Of a stretch of DNA of 64,000 bases, positions 52,535-61,482 are shown one piece after another. The number at the start of each line of letters is the position of its first letter. Position 1 is the first letter of the stretch. Origin of the DNA: Streptomyces viridochromogenes (lineage in GTDB: Bacteria > Actinomycetota > Actinomycetes > Streptomycetales > Streptomycetaceae); NCBI RefSeq assembly GCF_001270495.1, contig NZ_LGUR01000072.1, positions 68,675-132,674 of the forward strand, read 5' to 3'. The position numbers and the translations under genes are program-made. Below the pieces are notes generated by a model that was given only the letters and a program-made list of their open reading frames with translations, made no database searches and had not been told where the DNA came from.

Positions 52535-53158
52535 CTACTTCGCCCCCACCATCCGCAGCACGAGGTCGGCGTACAGCGCGCCGACCTCGTCGGGCGTCCA
52601 GGGGCCGTCGACGTTGAACCAGCGGGCCACGTCGATGCACAGCGACAGGACGGCGAGGGTCGTGCCCTTCACGTCCAGCACGTCGAAGTCACCGGCCGCC
52701 ACACCGTCCTCGATGATGCCGCGCACCTCGGCGTCGCACTGCCGACGCAGCGCGAGGATCTCGTCGCGGGCGTCCGGGCCGAGGGAGTCCAGTTCGTACT
52801 GCACGACCCGGGCGGTGGTACGTCCCCCGGCGTGCCAGCGGACGAAGGAGCTCACGGCGTCGGCGAGCCGCTCTGCGGGGGTGCCCGCACGCCGGGCCGC
52901 CGTCCGGAGGATCTCCAGCGCCTTCTCGTGGCCGATCCTGCTGATGCGGTGGAGCAGCTCTTCCTTGGTCTTGTAGTGGATGTAGAGCGCGGCCGGGCTC
53001 ATGCCCGCGCGACCGGCGATGTCACGGGTCGTGGTGGCGTGGTAGCCACGCTCGGCGAAGGCCTCCACGGCGGCGACCAGCAACCGCCGGGCCGCGTCGG
53101 GTGTGACCTCACCCCACGCCGACGTCTCGTCGCCGGCCGTCTCCTCCGCCGCACTCAT
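52535..53158 (-). CDS. TetR-family regulator
   Basis: 207 residues, with GAGAGGGG upstream. The HTH (AERGYHATTTRDIAGRAGMSPAALYIHYKTKEELL, in part) is followed by a ligand domain. A palindrome with 11 of 13 matching arm positions lies 44-69 bases upstream of its start, consistent with autoregulation. Confidence 0.92.
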   Translation of the reverse strand: MSAAEETAGDETSAWGEVTPDAARRLLVAAVEAFAERGYHATTTRDIAGRAGMSPAALYIHYKTKEELLHRISRIGHEKALEILRTAARRAGTPAERLADAVSSFVRWHAGGRTTARVVQYELDSLGPDARDEILALRRQCDAEVRGIIEDGVAAGDFDVLDVKGTTLAVLSLCIDVARWFNVDGPWTPDEVGALYADLVLRMVGAK

Positions 53159-53201
53159 CGCTGACTCGCCCCTCTCGCTGACAGAACCCCCACCATACCG
53201 C

Positions 53202-53227
53202 CCACGCTGAGCGAGCGCTTAGCGTGG
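53202..53227. promoter_or_regulatory. Palindrome before the TetR gene (autoregulation candidate)
   Basis: CCACGCT-12-AGCGTGG with inner GAGCGAGCGCTT. Its reverse strand contains CTAAGCGCTCGCTCAG, matching the CTAAGC-GCTYAG dyad at 51996. It overlaps the stop codon of the YiaA-like gene. Confidence 0.6.
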
Positions 53228-53521
53228 CCGTTCGGAGCTCTTCCTGAAGGGGTCGTGTTCCGCGAGGAGCTTGTCCAGCCGGGCCTGGTCCACGCGGTTC
53301 ACGATCTGTCCGACCTCCTGGCGGTCACGGATCACCTTGGCGAGGGTGAACGCCGAGGTCACGAGATAGAGCACGGCGATCGCGAGGAAGGCGCGCACCC
53401 AGGCATCGGCCCGCAGGTGGTAGATGCCGAGGCCGGTGGCGGCCATGGCGACCCCGAAGGAGGCGACGGCCTGCCCGTAGAAGGCGGCCGTACTCTGCTG
53501 CTTGACCGGTGTGTCACTCAT
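53219..53521 (-). CDS. YiaA/YiaB-like small membrane protein
   Basis: 100 residues from ATG at 53521 (MSDTPVKQQSTAAFYGQ). Two transmembrane helices (VASFGVAMAATGLGIYHL and FLAIAVLYLVTSAFTLAKV) match the YiaA/YiaB family, followed by a charged cytosolic tail. It may form a minus-strand transcription unit with the upstream acyl-CoA dehydrogenase (75-base gap). Function unknown. Confidence 0.85.
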   Translation of the reverse strand: MSDTPVKQQSTAAFYGQAVASFGVAMAATGLGIYHLRADAWVRAFLAIAVLYLVTSAFTLAKVIRDRQEVGQIVNRVDQARLDKLLAEHDPFRKSSERPR

Positions 53522-53596
53522 GGGGAACAGGGTCGGCACTCGCGGCGGCGGCCACATCCGCCGAAGTACTCAGCCGGGTACTCAGAAGGCGCCTGC

Positions 53597-54748
53597 TCAG
53601 AAGGCCGAAACCCCGGTCAGGGCCCGCCCGATGAGCAGTTTCTGGATCTGGCTCGTGCCCTCGTAGAGGGTCATCACGCGGGCGTCGCGCAGCAGCTTGC
53701 CCGCCGGGTACTCGTCGATGTAGCCGTAACCGCCGAAGACCTGGAGGGCGTTGTTGGCGGCGCGGACGGCGGCCTCCGAGGCGAACAGCTTGGCCTTGGA
53801 GGACTCGACGGCGAAGGGCAGCCCGCGGTCGATCAGGTCGGCGACCCGCCAGGTCAGCAGCCGGGCCGCGTCCACGTCGACGGCGATGTCGCTGATCAGT
53901 TCCTGGACCAGCTGGTGCCGGGCGATGGGCTTGCCGAACTGCTCGCGCTCACCGGCGTACCGGACGGCCGCGTCCAGGGCGGCCTGGGCTATGCCCACGC
54001 ACCCCGCGGCGACCGACATCCGGCCCTTGGCCAGGGCCGACATCGCGACCGAGAAGCCCTTGCCCTCCTCCCCCAGCATGGCCGTGGCGGGCACCCGTAC
54101 ATCCTCGAGCACCAGCTCCGCGGTGGCCTGGCCGCGCAGGCCGAGCTTGCCGTGGATGGTGCGGCGGGTCAGGCCGGGGGTGTCGGTGGGCACCAGGAAG
54201 GCGGAGACGCCCTTGTGGCCCGGCGCGTCGGTGGAGCGGGCGAAGAGCAGGACGACATCGGCCCAAGTGCCGTTCGTGATGAACATCTTGGTGCCGTTGA
54301 CGACGTAGTCGTCGCCGTCGCGCACCGCCCGGGTGGTGAGGTTGCCCGCGTCGGAGCCGGTGCCCGGCTCGGTGAGGCCGAAGCAGCCGACCAGCTCGCC
54401 CGCGGTGAGGCCGGGGAGCCAGCGGCGCTTGTGCTCCTCGCTCCCCCAGGCCGCGACGGTCTTGGCGACCAGGCCGAGGGAGACCGACACTATTCCGCGC
54501 ACGGACGAGTCCCCGCGCCCCAGTTCCTCCGTGACCAGGCAGTACGCGAGGTGGTCACCGCCCGAGCCGCCGTACTCCTCGTTGATCGTCAGGCCCAGGA
54601 AGCCGACCTCGCCGAGCTTCTTGACGATCGAGCGGTCCACTTCCTCGGCACGGTCCCACTCGACCACGTGCGGGGCGATCTCGCGGTCCACGAAGTCCCT
54701 GGCGAGCCGCCGGACAGCGGTCTGCTCCTCGCTGAGCTCCAGATTCAT
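53597..54748 (-). CDS. Acyl-CoA dehydrogenase
   Basis: 383 residues from ATG at 54748 (MNLELSEEQTAVRRLARDF). FGLTEPGTGSDAGNLTTRA and VVNGTKMFITNG carry flavin contacts. The C-terminal YEGTSQIQKLLIGRAL holds the Glu that acts as the catalytic base in typical short/medium-chain enzymes. It is divergent from a TetR gene with an operator-like dyad in between. Confidence 0.95.
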   Translation of the reverse strand: MNLELSEEQTAVRRLARDFVDREIAPHVVEWDRAEEVDRSIVKKLGEVGFLGLTINEEYGGSGGDHLAYCLVTEELGRGDSSVRGIVSVSLGLVAKTVAAWGSEEHKRRWLPGLTAGELVGCFGLTEPGTGSDAGNLTTRAVRDGDDYVVNGTKMFITNGTWADVVLLFARSTDAPGHKGVSAFLVPTDTPGLTRRTIHGKLGLRGQATAELVLEDVRVPATAMLGEEGKGFSVAMSALAKGRMSVAAGCVGIAQAALDAAVRYAGEREQFGKPIARHQLVQELISDIAVDVDAARLLTWRVADLIDRGLPFAVESSKAKLFASEAAVRAANNALQVFGGYGYIDEYPAGKLLRDARVMTLYEGTSQIQKLLIGRALTGVSAF

Positions 54749-54784
54749 GCCGAGACACCCCACAGACTTGAAAGCAGTACATTT

Positions 54785-54803
54785 AAATTAGCACTGCTAG
54801 TTT
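54785..54803. promoter_or_regulatory. TetR-type operator candidate between ACAD and TetR genes
   Basis: AAATTAGCA-C-TGCTAGTTT, an 8/9-matched dyad. Its reverse complement shares 15 of 19 positions with the site at 61416. Confidence 0.6.
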
Positions 54804-54830
54804 CCTTTGGGCAGCCCTACTATGTGCGCC

Positions 54831-55472
54831 ATGGCCCGACCGCGCAAGCCCCTCCTCAGCTACGACCGGATCGTCGAGACGGCGCGTGAACTCGTGGACG
54901 CGGAGGGCCTCGCGGCCGTCTCCACGCGTCGGCTCGCCGCCGAACTGGGCGTGAGCGGACCGTCCCTCTACAACCACTTCCGCACGAAGGACGAGATCCT
55001 GGAGGCGGTGGCCGACTCGGTCAGCGCACAGGTCGACCTGTCGATGTTCGAGGACGGGCGGGACTGGCGGACCGCGCTGCACGACTGGGCCGTCTCCTAC
55101 CGGGCCGCCCTGCGCGACCACCCGAACATCGTCCCGGTGCTGGCCCGCGGACCCGGCCGCCGTCCGGCCGGCCTGCGGCTCGCCGACGCCGTCTACGGCG
55201 CGATGGTCGCGGCGGGCTGGCCGCCGGCGCAGGCCACCTCCATCGGCGCGCTGATGCGGTACTTCGTCATGGGCTCGGCGCTCGGCTCGTTCGCCGGGGG
55301 CTTCGTGGACGACGCGAGCGCTTACGACCCCGCCGACTACCCGCACCTCGGGCAGGCCCACCTCCTCGCCGACCAGCAGGAGAAGATCGACGAGCGGGCC
55401 TTCGAGACGGGGCTCGCCGCGCTGCTGGACGGGTTGGCGCGGCAGTACGAGCAGGTCGGGCGCACCCCCTAG
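54831..55472 (+). CDS. TetR-family regulator
   Basis: 213 residues from ATG at 54831 (MARPRKPLLSYDRIVETA); ATG at 54822 is an alternative. The HTH (STRRLAAELGVSGPSLYNHFRTKDEIL) is canonical. It probably controls the divergent acyl-CoA dehydrogenase through the dyad at 54785 and perhaps the aldehyde dehydrogenase at 61374. Confidence 0.92.
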   Translation: MARPRKPLLSYDRIVETARELVDAEGLAAVSTRRLAAELGVSGPSLYNHFRTKDEILEAVADSVSAQVDLSMFEDGRDWRTALHDWAVSYRAALRDHPNIVPVLARGPGRRPAGLRLADAVYGAMVAAGWPPAQATSIGALMRYFVMGSALGSFAGGFVDDASAYDPADYPHLGQAHLLADQQEKIDERAFETGLAALLDGLARQYEQVGRTP

Positions 55473-55492
55473 GCCCCGCCCCGGCCCAGCAC

Positions 55493-55520
55493 GGACACTT
55501 CGGCGCGCACCGAAGTGTCC
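55493..55520. promoter_or_regulatory. 11-bp perfect inverted repeat before ArsR gene
   Basis: GGACACTTCGG-6 nt-CCGAAGTGTCC. It sits 20 bases before the ArsR start and just after the TetR stop, so it is either the ArsR operator or the TetR terminator. The lack of a T run favours operator. Confidence 0.6.
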
Positions 55521-55539
55521 GTGCCCCATCCTGGACCAC

Positions 55540-56250
55540 ATGGCCGGAAAAGACCCCCAGGCACCGCACCTCGCCCGTCTCGCCGCACTCATCGCCGACG
55601 AGACCCGGGCGGCCTGTCTGCTGGCGCTGCTCGACGGACGGGCCTGGACCGCCGGTGAGCTCGCCCGGCACGCCGGGGTCGCCGCGTCCACACTGAGCGA
55701 GCATCTGGGCAAGCTCGTCGCGGGCGGGCTCCTCACCGAGGAGCGGCAGGGGCGGCACCGGTACGTCCGGCTGGCCGACGCGCGGGTGGCGCAGCTCCTG
55801 GAGGACCTGGCCGCGCAGGTTGCCCCGCAGGCGGCCCGACGGCCCCGGAATCTACGGGAGTCCAGTGCCGGGTCCGCCATGGCACGCGGGCGCACCTGCT
55901 ACGACCATCTGGCCGGGCGGCTCGGCATCGCGGTCACCGACGCGTTGACCGCGCGGGGGCTGTTGCGCCAGGACACGGGGTTCGCGCTGACGGATGCGGG
56001 GCTCGGCTGGTTCGACAGCGCCGGGATCCGTCTCGACCGCACCGGCCGTCGCCCGCTGGCCCGGGCCTGCCTCGACTGGACCGAACGACGGCCTCATCTC
56101 GCGGGGGTGTCCGGTGCGGCGCTGTGCCGGCATGCGCTGGAGGTGGGGTGGTGTGTGCGGATCGGGTCCGAGCGGGCCGTGAAGGTGACGGCGGCGGGTG
56201 AGCGGGCGCTGGACGAGCTTTTGGGCATCGAGGCAGCGACGTTGCGCTGA
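55540..56250 (+). CDS. ArsR-family winged-helix regulator
   Basis: 236 residues. The HTH segment AGELARHAGVAASTLSEHLGKLVAGGLLTEERQGRHRYVRL is typical. A longer C-terminal region with C..H and C..H residues (TCYDHLAGR, LCRHALEVGWC) may bind a ligand or metal. It precedes an EamA exporter by 155 bases, a common pairing. Confidence 0.92.
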   Translation: MAGKDPQAPHLARLAALIADETRAACLLALLDGRAWTAGELARHAGVAASTLSEHLGKLVAGGLLTEERQGRHRYVRLADARVAQLLEDLAAQVAPQAARRPRNLRESSAGSAMARGRTCYDHLAGRLGIAVTDALTARGLLRQDTGFALTDAGLGWFDSAGIRLDRTGRRPLARACLDWTERRPHLAGVSGAALCRHALEVGWCVRIGSERAVKVTAAGERALDELLGIEAATLR

Positions 56251-56261
56251 GCGCCCCCCAG

Positions 56262-56320
56262 GGGCGTGGGGCCGTATCGATATGCGGCTCCGCCGCGCGG
56301 GCGCGACCAGCCATGACGCA
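56262..56320 (+). repeat. Dispersed Streptomyces intergenic repeat
   Basis: CAGGGGCGTGGGGCC followed by TATGCGGCTCCGCCGCGCGGGCGCGACCAGCC (in part). Related fragments are at about 43915-43955 (GGGGCGCGGGGACCTGCGCGACGAGCC), 16186-16198 and 61446-61475 (GCGGCTCCGCCGCG). Confidence 0.5.
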
Positions 56321-56405
56321 CCCGCAGACACGGACCGAAACGGTAGCCCCCCGTCCGAAATCCGCAAGCCTTCCGATCCACTGCCCTCCTAGCCTCTGGA
56401 GCATG

Positions 56406-57344
56406 ATGAACCTCTCCCCCACCCGCCGTACGGAGCTGCTCGCCGCCACAGCCGCCACCGTCACCGTCGTCCTCTGGGCCTCCGCCTTCGTGTCGATCCG
56501 CAGTGCGGGCTCCGAGTACTCGTCGGGCGCGCTCGCGTTGGGGCGGCTGCTCGTCGGGGCCCTGGTGCTGGGGGCGGTCTGCCTCGTCCGGCGGGAGGGG
56601 CTGCCGCCGCGGGCGGCCTGGCCCGGGATCGCGATATCGGGGCTGCTGTGGTTCGGCTTCTACAGCGTCGTGCTGAACTGGGGCGAGCAGCAGGTGGACG
56701 CCGGTACGGCGGCTCTCGTGGTGAACATCGGACCCATCCTGATGGCACTGCTGGCCGCCCGGGTGCTCGGCGATCCGATGCCGCCGCGGCTGCTGGCCGG
56801 GATGGCGGTGTCGTTCGCCGGCGCGGTGACCGTGGGGCTGTCGATGTCGGGCGGGGGCGGGTCCTCGCTGCTCGGGGTGGTGCTGTGCCTGCTCGCCGCG
56901 ATCGGGTACGCGGGCGGCGCCGTGGCGCAGAAGCCCGCGCTCGGCCATGCGAGCGCGCTCCAGGTGACGACGTACGGGTGTCTCGTCGGCGCGGTCCTGT
57001 GTCTGCCCTTCACCGGGCAGCTGATCGGCGACATGGCCGACGCCTCGCTGTCCGCGACGCTCAACATGGTCTACCTGGGCGTCTTCTCGCTGGCGCTCGC
57101 CTTCACCACGTGGGCGTACGCCCTCGCCCGTACGACCGCCGGCCGGATGGGCGCGACCACGTACGCGGTGCCCGCGCTGGTCGTGCTGATGTCCTGGCTG
57201 GCGCTGGGCGAGGTGCCGGGGCCGCTCACGCTGGCGGGCGGGGCGCTGTGTCTGGCGGGGGTCGCCGTGTCGCGGTCCCGGACGCGGTCCGCTCGGGTCG
57301 TGGCGGCCGCGCCGCAACCCGAGCAGACCCGCGAACCCACGTGA
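56406..57344 (+). CDS. EamA/DMT-family exporter
   Basis: 312 residues. ATG at 56403 or 56406; the second has the better spacing to GGAG. Ten transmembrane helices in two EamA repeats: LWASAFVSIRSAG and LLVGALVLGAVC in half one, and GYAGGAVAQKPAL and VPALVVLMSWLALGEVP in half two. It exports a metabolite. Its regulator is probably the preceding ArsR protein. Confidence 0.93.
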   Translation: MNLSPTRRTELLAATAATVTVVLWASAFVSIRSAGSEYSSGALALGRLLVGALVLGAVCLVRREGLPPRAAWPGIAISGLLWFGFYSVVLNWGEQQVDAGTAALVVNIGPILMALLAARVLGDPMPPRLLAGMAVSFAGAVTVGLSMSGGGGSSLLGVVLCLLAAIGYAGGAVAQKPALGHASALQVTTYGCLVGAVLCLPFTGQLIGDMADASLSATLNMVYLGVFSLALAFTTWAYALARTTAGRMGATTYAVPALVVLMSWLALGEVPGPLTLAGGALCLAGVAVSRSRTRSARVVAAAPQPEQTREPT

Positions 57345-57360
57345 ACCGGCGTGAACGGAA

Positions 57361-58683
57361 TCAGCGGGAACGCGCCCTGTCCGCCAGGACCTTGATGGAC
57401 AGCAGGGCGATCACCGAGAGGCCGATGATGTAGCCGGAGACCGCCATCGAGGTGCCCGTGGCCTCCAGCAGCAGCACCATGACGAACGGGGCGAGACCGC
57501 CGCCGAACACGGCCGCGATCTGGTAGCCGAGGGAGGCGCCCGTGTAGCGCATCTCGGGCGTGAACAACTCGGCGAACAGGGCCGCCTGGGGGCCGTACAT
57601 GATGCTGAGGAAACAGCTGGCGACGAACGTGCCGACCGCCAGCCACAGCAGCGAGCCGGTGTCGATCAGCAGGAACAGCGGTACGGCCCACAGGCCGATG
57701 CCGGCCGCGCCGAGGGCGTAGATGCGGATGCGGCCGATCTTGTCCGAGAGCGCGGCGGAGGCCGGGATCAGCACCAGCTGGGTGAGGCTGATGCAGAGCG
57801 AGACGGTCAGGACGGCGCTCTTCTTCATGCCGAGTTCGCGGGTCGTGTAGTCGAGCACGCCGGTGATGATGATGTAGAAGGTCGCGGTGTTCACGGCGAA
57901 GGAGCCGCCGGCGAGGAGCACCGTGCCGAGGTGGCCGCGCAGGATCGTGCGCAGCGGGGAGGACTGCTCCGACTTCTCCTTCTCGGCCAGCTTCTTCTCC
58001 GCCTCCCGGAATTCGGGGGTCTCCTCGACACGCGTGTGGATGTACCAGGCGAGCACGAGGACGAACAGGCCGACGAGGAACGGCACGCGCCAGGCCCAGG
58101 CCGCGAACTCCGCGTCGGTCGTGAGCGCTCCGGCCAGCAGGAACACCGTGTTGGCGGTGACCACGCCGATGGGGACGCCGAGTTGCACGAAGCTGCCGTA
58201 GATACCGCGCTTGCCCTCGGGGGCGTACTCGGTGGCCATCAGCATCGCGCCGCCCCACTGGGCACCGACCGCGATGCCCTGGAGCACGCGGAAGAGGACC
58301 AGCAGGATCGGCGCGGCGACACCGATCGTGTCGTACGTCGGGAGCAGGCCGATGCCGGTGGTGGCGAGCCCCATCAGGGTGAGCGCGAGGACCAGCATCG
58401 GCTTGCGGCCGCGCTTGTCGCCGAGCTGGCCCGCGACGATGCCCCCGAGGGGCCGGGCCAGGAAGCCGACGGCGAAGGTGGCGAAGGAGGCGAGCACGCC
58501 GGCGGTCGAGCTGCCGGCCGGGAAGTACAGATCGCCGAGGACGAGAGCGGCGGCGATGCCGAAGACGAAGTAGTCGTACCACTCGACGGCCGAGGCGAGC
58601 GCTGCGGCGGTGGCCACGCGGCGGCGGTTGCCGACGGCGGGAGCGGTAGGGGTGACCGGCTGAGCGGAAGGTGCCGTGTCCAT
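57361..58683 (-). CDS. MFS transporter, metabolite:H+ symporter (MHS) type
   Basis: 440 residues with GGAGTG upstream. AAALASAVEWYDYFVFGIAAALV and GDKRGRKPMLVLAL give the MHS/ProP-like family signature. Twelve transmembrane helices, with a charged central loop (EKKLAEKEKSEQSS). It probably imports an organic acid or osmolyte. It is preceded by site 3 of the ACATACCG motif. Confidence 0.93.
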   Translation of the reverse strand: MDTAPSAQPVTPTAPAVGNRRRVATAAALASAVEWYDYFVFGIAAALVLGDLYFPAGSSTAGVLASFATFAVGFLARPLGGIVAGQLGDKRGRKPMLVLALTLMGLATTGIGLLPTYDTIGVAAPILLVLFRVLQGIAVGAQWGGAMLMATEYAPEGKRGIYGSFVQLGVPIGVVTANTVFLLAGALTTDAEFAAWAWRVPFLVGLFVLVLAWYIHTRVEETPEFREAEKKLAEKEKSEQSSPLRTILRGHLGTVLLAGGSFAVNTATFYIIITGVLDYTTRELGMKKSAVLTVSLCISLTQLVLIPASAALSDKIGRIRIYALGAAGIGLWAVPLFLLIDTGSLLWLAVGTFVASCFLSIMYGPQAALFAELFTPEMRYTGASLGYQIAAVFGGGLAPFVMVLLLEATGTSMAVSGYIIGLSVIALLSIKVLADRARSR

Positions 58684-58745
58684 GCGTGCACACTCCGGTG
58701 GGTGCGGGGACGGGACGGAGCGGGGGGTGGTTCAGGTTCCGGGGA

Positions 58746-58771
58746 ACGTACTGACCGGACGGTATGTACGT
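58746..58771. promoter_or_regulatory. TetR-type operator candidate (site 3 of 3)
   Basis: An imperfect 26-bp palindrome with ends ACGTAC and GTACGT. Minus-strand core ACATACCGTCCGGTCAGT matches site 2 at 16 of 18 positions. It lies 63-88 bases upstream of the MHS transporter start. Confidence 0.6.
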
Positions 58772-58879
58772 CAACGGGTCGCACAGCAGGAGTTTTGCCT
58801 GTACATGGCACGGACAGCGGGATCCGGGTACGCCTGAGGCCCCGGCCTCACAGGGAGGCCGGGGCGTGGTCGGCGGCCC

Positions 58880-59962
58880 CTAGAAGACCACCAGCGCCCG
58901 GCCTCCCTTGCCCGCCAGCATGTTCTCGAAGGCCGCGGGGATGCCCTCCAGGGCGATCCGTTCCGTCACCAGCGCGCCCAGGTCCAGGCGGCCCGCGCGG
59001 ACGTGCTCGGCCAGGACCGGCAGGTCGCGGGCCGGGTCGGAGTCGCCGTAGACGCAGCCGGAGAGGGTGCGGCCCCAGTGGAAGATCTCCAGGGCGTTGA
59101 AGGTGACCTGCTGGTCCTTGCCGCCGATACCGACGACCGTGGTGCGGCCGCCGCGGCGGGTGGAGTCCCAGGCCGTGCGGATCGTGGTGGCACGGCCCAC
59201 GCACTCGACGGCCACGTCCACGCCCTGCTTGCCGGTGAGGCCGCGGATCTCGCGGGCCGTGTTCTCGGAGGCGATCACGTAGTCGGTGGCGCCTGCCGCG
59301 CGGGCCAGCTCCTCCTTCTCCGGGGAGACGTCGACCGCGACGATCTTCGCCGCGCCCGCGATCCGGGCCGACTGGAGCGCGGCCAGACCCACACCGCCGA
59401 CGCCGAACACCGCGACCGTCTCCCCCGCCCGGACCCGCGCCGAGTGGTGCACGGCGCCGTAGCCGGTGAGTACGGCGCAGCCCAGCAGGGCGGCGTCGGT
59501 GAGCGGGATGCCGTCCGGGAGCGGCAGGAGGCAGCCGGCCGGCACGACCGTCTCCTCGGCGAACGCGGCGACGTTCAGGCCGGGGTGGAGGTCGGTTCCC
59601 TCCGCGGTGCGGGCGTAGACGTCGGCGGCGCCGTTCAGCGCGTTGGCGCACAGCCAGACCTCGCCGAGCCCACAGGCGTGGCAACTGCCGCAGGACGGAG
59701 CCCAGTTGAGGACGACTCCGGCGCCGGGGGCCATGTGCGTGACGCCCTCCCCCACGGCTACGACCGTGCCGGCGCCCTCGTGGCCCAGGACCGCGGGGAC
59801 GGGGACGCGCATGGTGCCGTTCGCCAGGGAGAGGTCGGAGTGGCAGACACCGGCTGCGGCGAGGCGGACGCGGACCCGGCCGGGTCCGGGGTCGGGCAGG
59901 TCGATCTCGGTGACCTCCAGCGGGGCACCGACGGCGGGCAGGACTGCGGCACGGACGGCCAT
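58880..59962 (-). CDS. Zinc-dependent alcohol dehydrogenase (class III-like)
   Basis: 360 residues from ATG at 59962, with GGGAGC upstream. GVCHSDLSLANG (catalytic Cys), LGHEGAGTV, the CGSCHACGLGEVWLC structural zinc lobe and GVGGVGLAALQ Rossmann are present. It oxidises an alcohol with NAD; the product can pass to the adjacent aldehyde dehydrogenase (24-base gap). Confidence 0.95.
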   Translation of the reverse strand: MAVRAAVLPAVGAPLEVTEIDLPDPGPGRVRVRLAAAGVCHSDLSLANGTMRVPVPAVLGHEGAGTVVAVGEGVTHMAPGAGVVLNWAPSCGSCHACGLGEVWLCANALNGAADVYARTAEGTDLHPGLNVAAFAEETVVPAGCLLPLPDGIPLTDAALLGCAVLTGYGAVHHSARVRAGETVAVFGVGGVGLAALQSARIAGAAKIVAVDVSPEKEELARAAGATDYVIASENTAREIRGLTGKQGVDVAVECVGRATTIRTAWDSTRRGGRTTVVGIGGKDQQVTFNALEIFHWGRTLSGCVYGDSDPARDLPVLAEHVRAGRLDLGALVTERIALEGIPAAFENMLAGKGGRALVVF

Positions 59963-59985
59963 GGGGGAAGCTCCCTTGAACGGGC

Positions 59986-61374
59986 TCAGAACTGGAGGGA
60001 CTTGGTCTGGAGGTACTCGGCCAGGCCGTGCGCCCCGAGTTCGCGGCCCACTCCCGACTGCTTGTAGCCACCGAAGGGGGCGAGGGGGTTGAAGCGGCCT
60101 CCGTTGATGTCGACCTGCCCGGTGTCCATCCGGCGCGCGAAGGCCACCGCCTCCGCCTCCTCGCCCGCCCAGACGGCGCCCGCGAGGCCGTAGACCGTGC
60201 CGTTGGCGATCCGCAGGGCGTCCTCCTCGTCGTCGTAGCGCAGGATCGACAGGACGGGGCCGAAGATCTCCTCCTGGGCGACCGTCATGTCGGGTGTCAC
60301 ATCGGCGAGGACGGTCGGGCTGACGTAGTACCCCAGCTCGCGCGGCGCCTCGGGGCCGCCCGCGGCCACGCGCGCCCCTTCGACCACGCCCTTCTCGATA
60401 TAGCCGAGCACCCGCTCCTGCTGCGTGGCGTTGACGACCGGGCCGATTCGCTCGCCGTACTTCGCGGCGGCGGCCGTGGCCAGCGCCACGGCCTCGTCGT
60501 ACTGGTCGCGGTGCACCAGCATCCGCGTCCAGGCGCTGCACGTCTGCCCGGAGTTGGACATGACGTTGGCGACGCCGACGTTGACCGCCTTGGCCAGGTC
60601 GGCGCTCGGCAGGATGACGTTGGCGGACTTGCCGCCCAGCTCCAGGGCGACCTTCTTGATCGCCGCTCCGGCCACCGCGCCGATCCGCCGGCCGACGGCC
60701 GTGGAACCGGTGAAGGAGACCAGGTCCACGCCCGGATGCTCGGCGAGTGCCTGGCCGGCGACCGGGCCACGGCCGGTGACCAGGTTGAAGACGCCCGCGG
60801 GGAGGCCGGTCTCGTGCACCGCCTCGGCGAAGAGCTGGGCGACCAGCGGGGTGTCCTCGGCGGGCTTCACCACCACCGTGCAGCCTGCCGCCAGCGCCGG
60901 GGCGACCTTGGCGACGATCTGGTGGAGCGGGTAGTTCCAGGGCGTGATGGCGCCGACCACGCCGATGGGCTCGTGGTAGACGGTCGAGTTGCCGACCTTC
61001 TCCTCGAAGGTGTACGTCGCCGCCAGCTCGGCGTACGAGCCCGCGACCGCGATCGGGACGGCCGCGTGGACCGCCTGGGAGAACTTCAGGGGCGAGCCGA
61101 GCTCGGCGGTGACCGTCTCGGCGATCTCGTCCTTGCGGGCGTCGAGGACGTCGCGCAGGGCGGTGAGCCGCGCGGCGCGCTCGGCGGGCGGGGTGGCGGC
61201 CCAGCCCGGGAGGGCGGCGCGGGCGGCCCGTACGGCGGCGTCGACGTCGGCCGCGGTACCGGCCGGGACCCGGCCGACGACCTGCTCGTCGGCCGGATTC
61301 ACCACCTCGATCACATCCCGGCCCGCGGCGGGGCGCCAGGCGCCGTCGATGTACATGCCGTCGTGTGCCTTCAT
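59986..61374 (-). CDS. Aldehyde dehydrogenase
   Basis: 462 residues from ATG at 61374, with GAGGAAA upstream. [21 protein letters not shown] (catalytic Glu), [10 protein letters not shown] (catalytic Cys) and EIFGPVLSI are intact. It oxidises an aldehyde to the acid with NAD(P). It is first in a two-gene operon with the alcohol dehydrogenase and is preceded by a dyad. Confidence 0.96.
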   Translation of the reverse strand: MKAHDGMYIDGAWRPAAGRDVIEVVNPADEQVVGRVPAGTAADVDAAVRAARAALPGWAATPPAERAARLTALRDVLDARKDEIAETVTAELGSPLKFSQAVHAAVPIAVAGSYAELAATYTFEEKVGNSTVYHEPIGVVGAITPWNYPLHQIVAKVAPALAAGCTVVVKPAEDTPLVAQLFAEAVHETGLPAGVFNLVTGRGPVAGQALAEHPGVDLVSFTGSTAVGRRIGAVAGAAIKKVALELGGKSANVILPSADLAKAVNVGVANVMSNSGQTCSAWTRMLVHRDQYDEAVALATAAAAKYGERIGPVVNATQQERVLGYIEKGVVEGARVAAGGPEAPRELGYYVSPTVLADVTPDMTVAQEEIFGPVLSILRYDDEEDALRIANGTVYGLAGAVWAGEEAEAVAFARRMDTGQVDINGGRFNPLAPFGGYKQSGVGRELGAHGLAEYLQTKSLQF

Positions 61375-61415
61375 CGCGTTTCCTCCCGGGCGGGCCCTCT
61401 TTGCGTCCAGCACAT

Positions 61416-61434
61416 AAACTAGCGGCGATAGTTT
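61416..61434. promoter_or_regulatory. TetR-type operator candidate before the aldehyde dehydrogenase gene
   Basis: AAACTAGC-GGC-GATAGTTT, 42-60 bases upstream of the start. It aligns with the site at 54785 in 15 of 19 positions. Confidence 0.6.
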
Positions 61435-61482
61435 TTGGGCGCCAGACGTATCGGCCTGCGGCTCCGCCGCGCGCCTATGACA

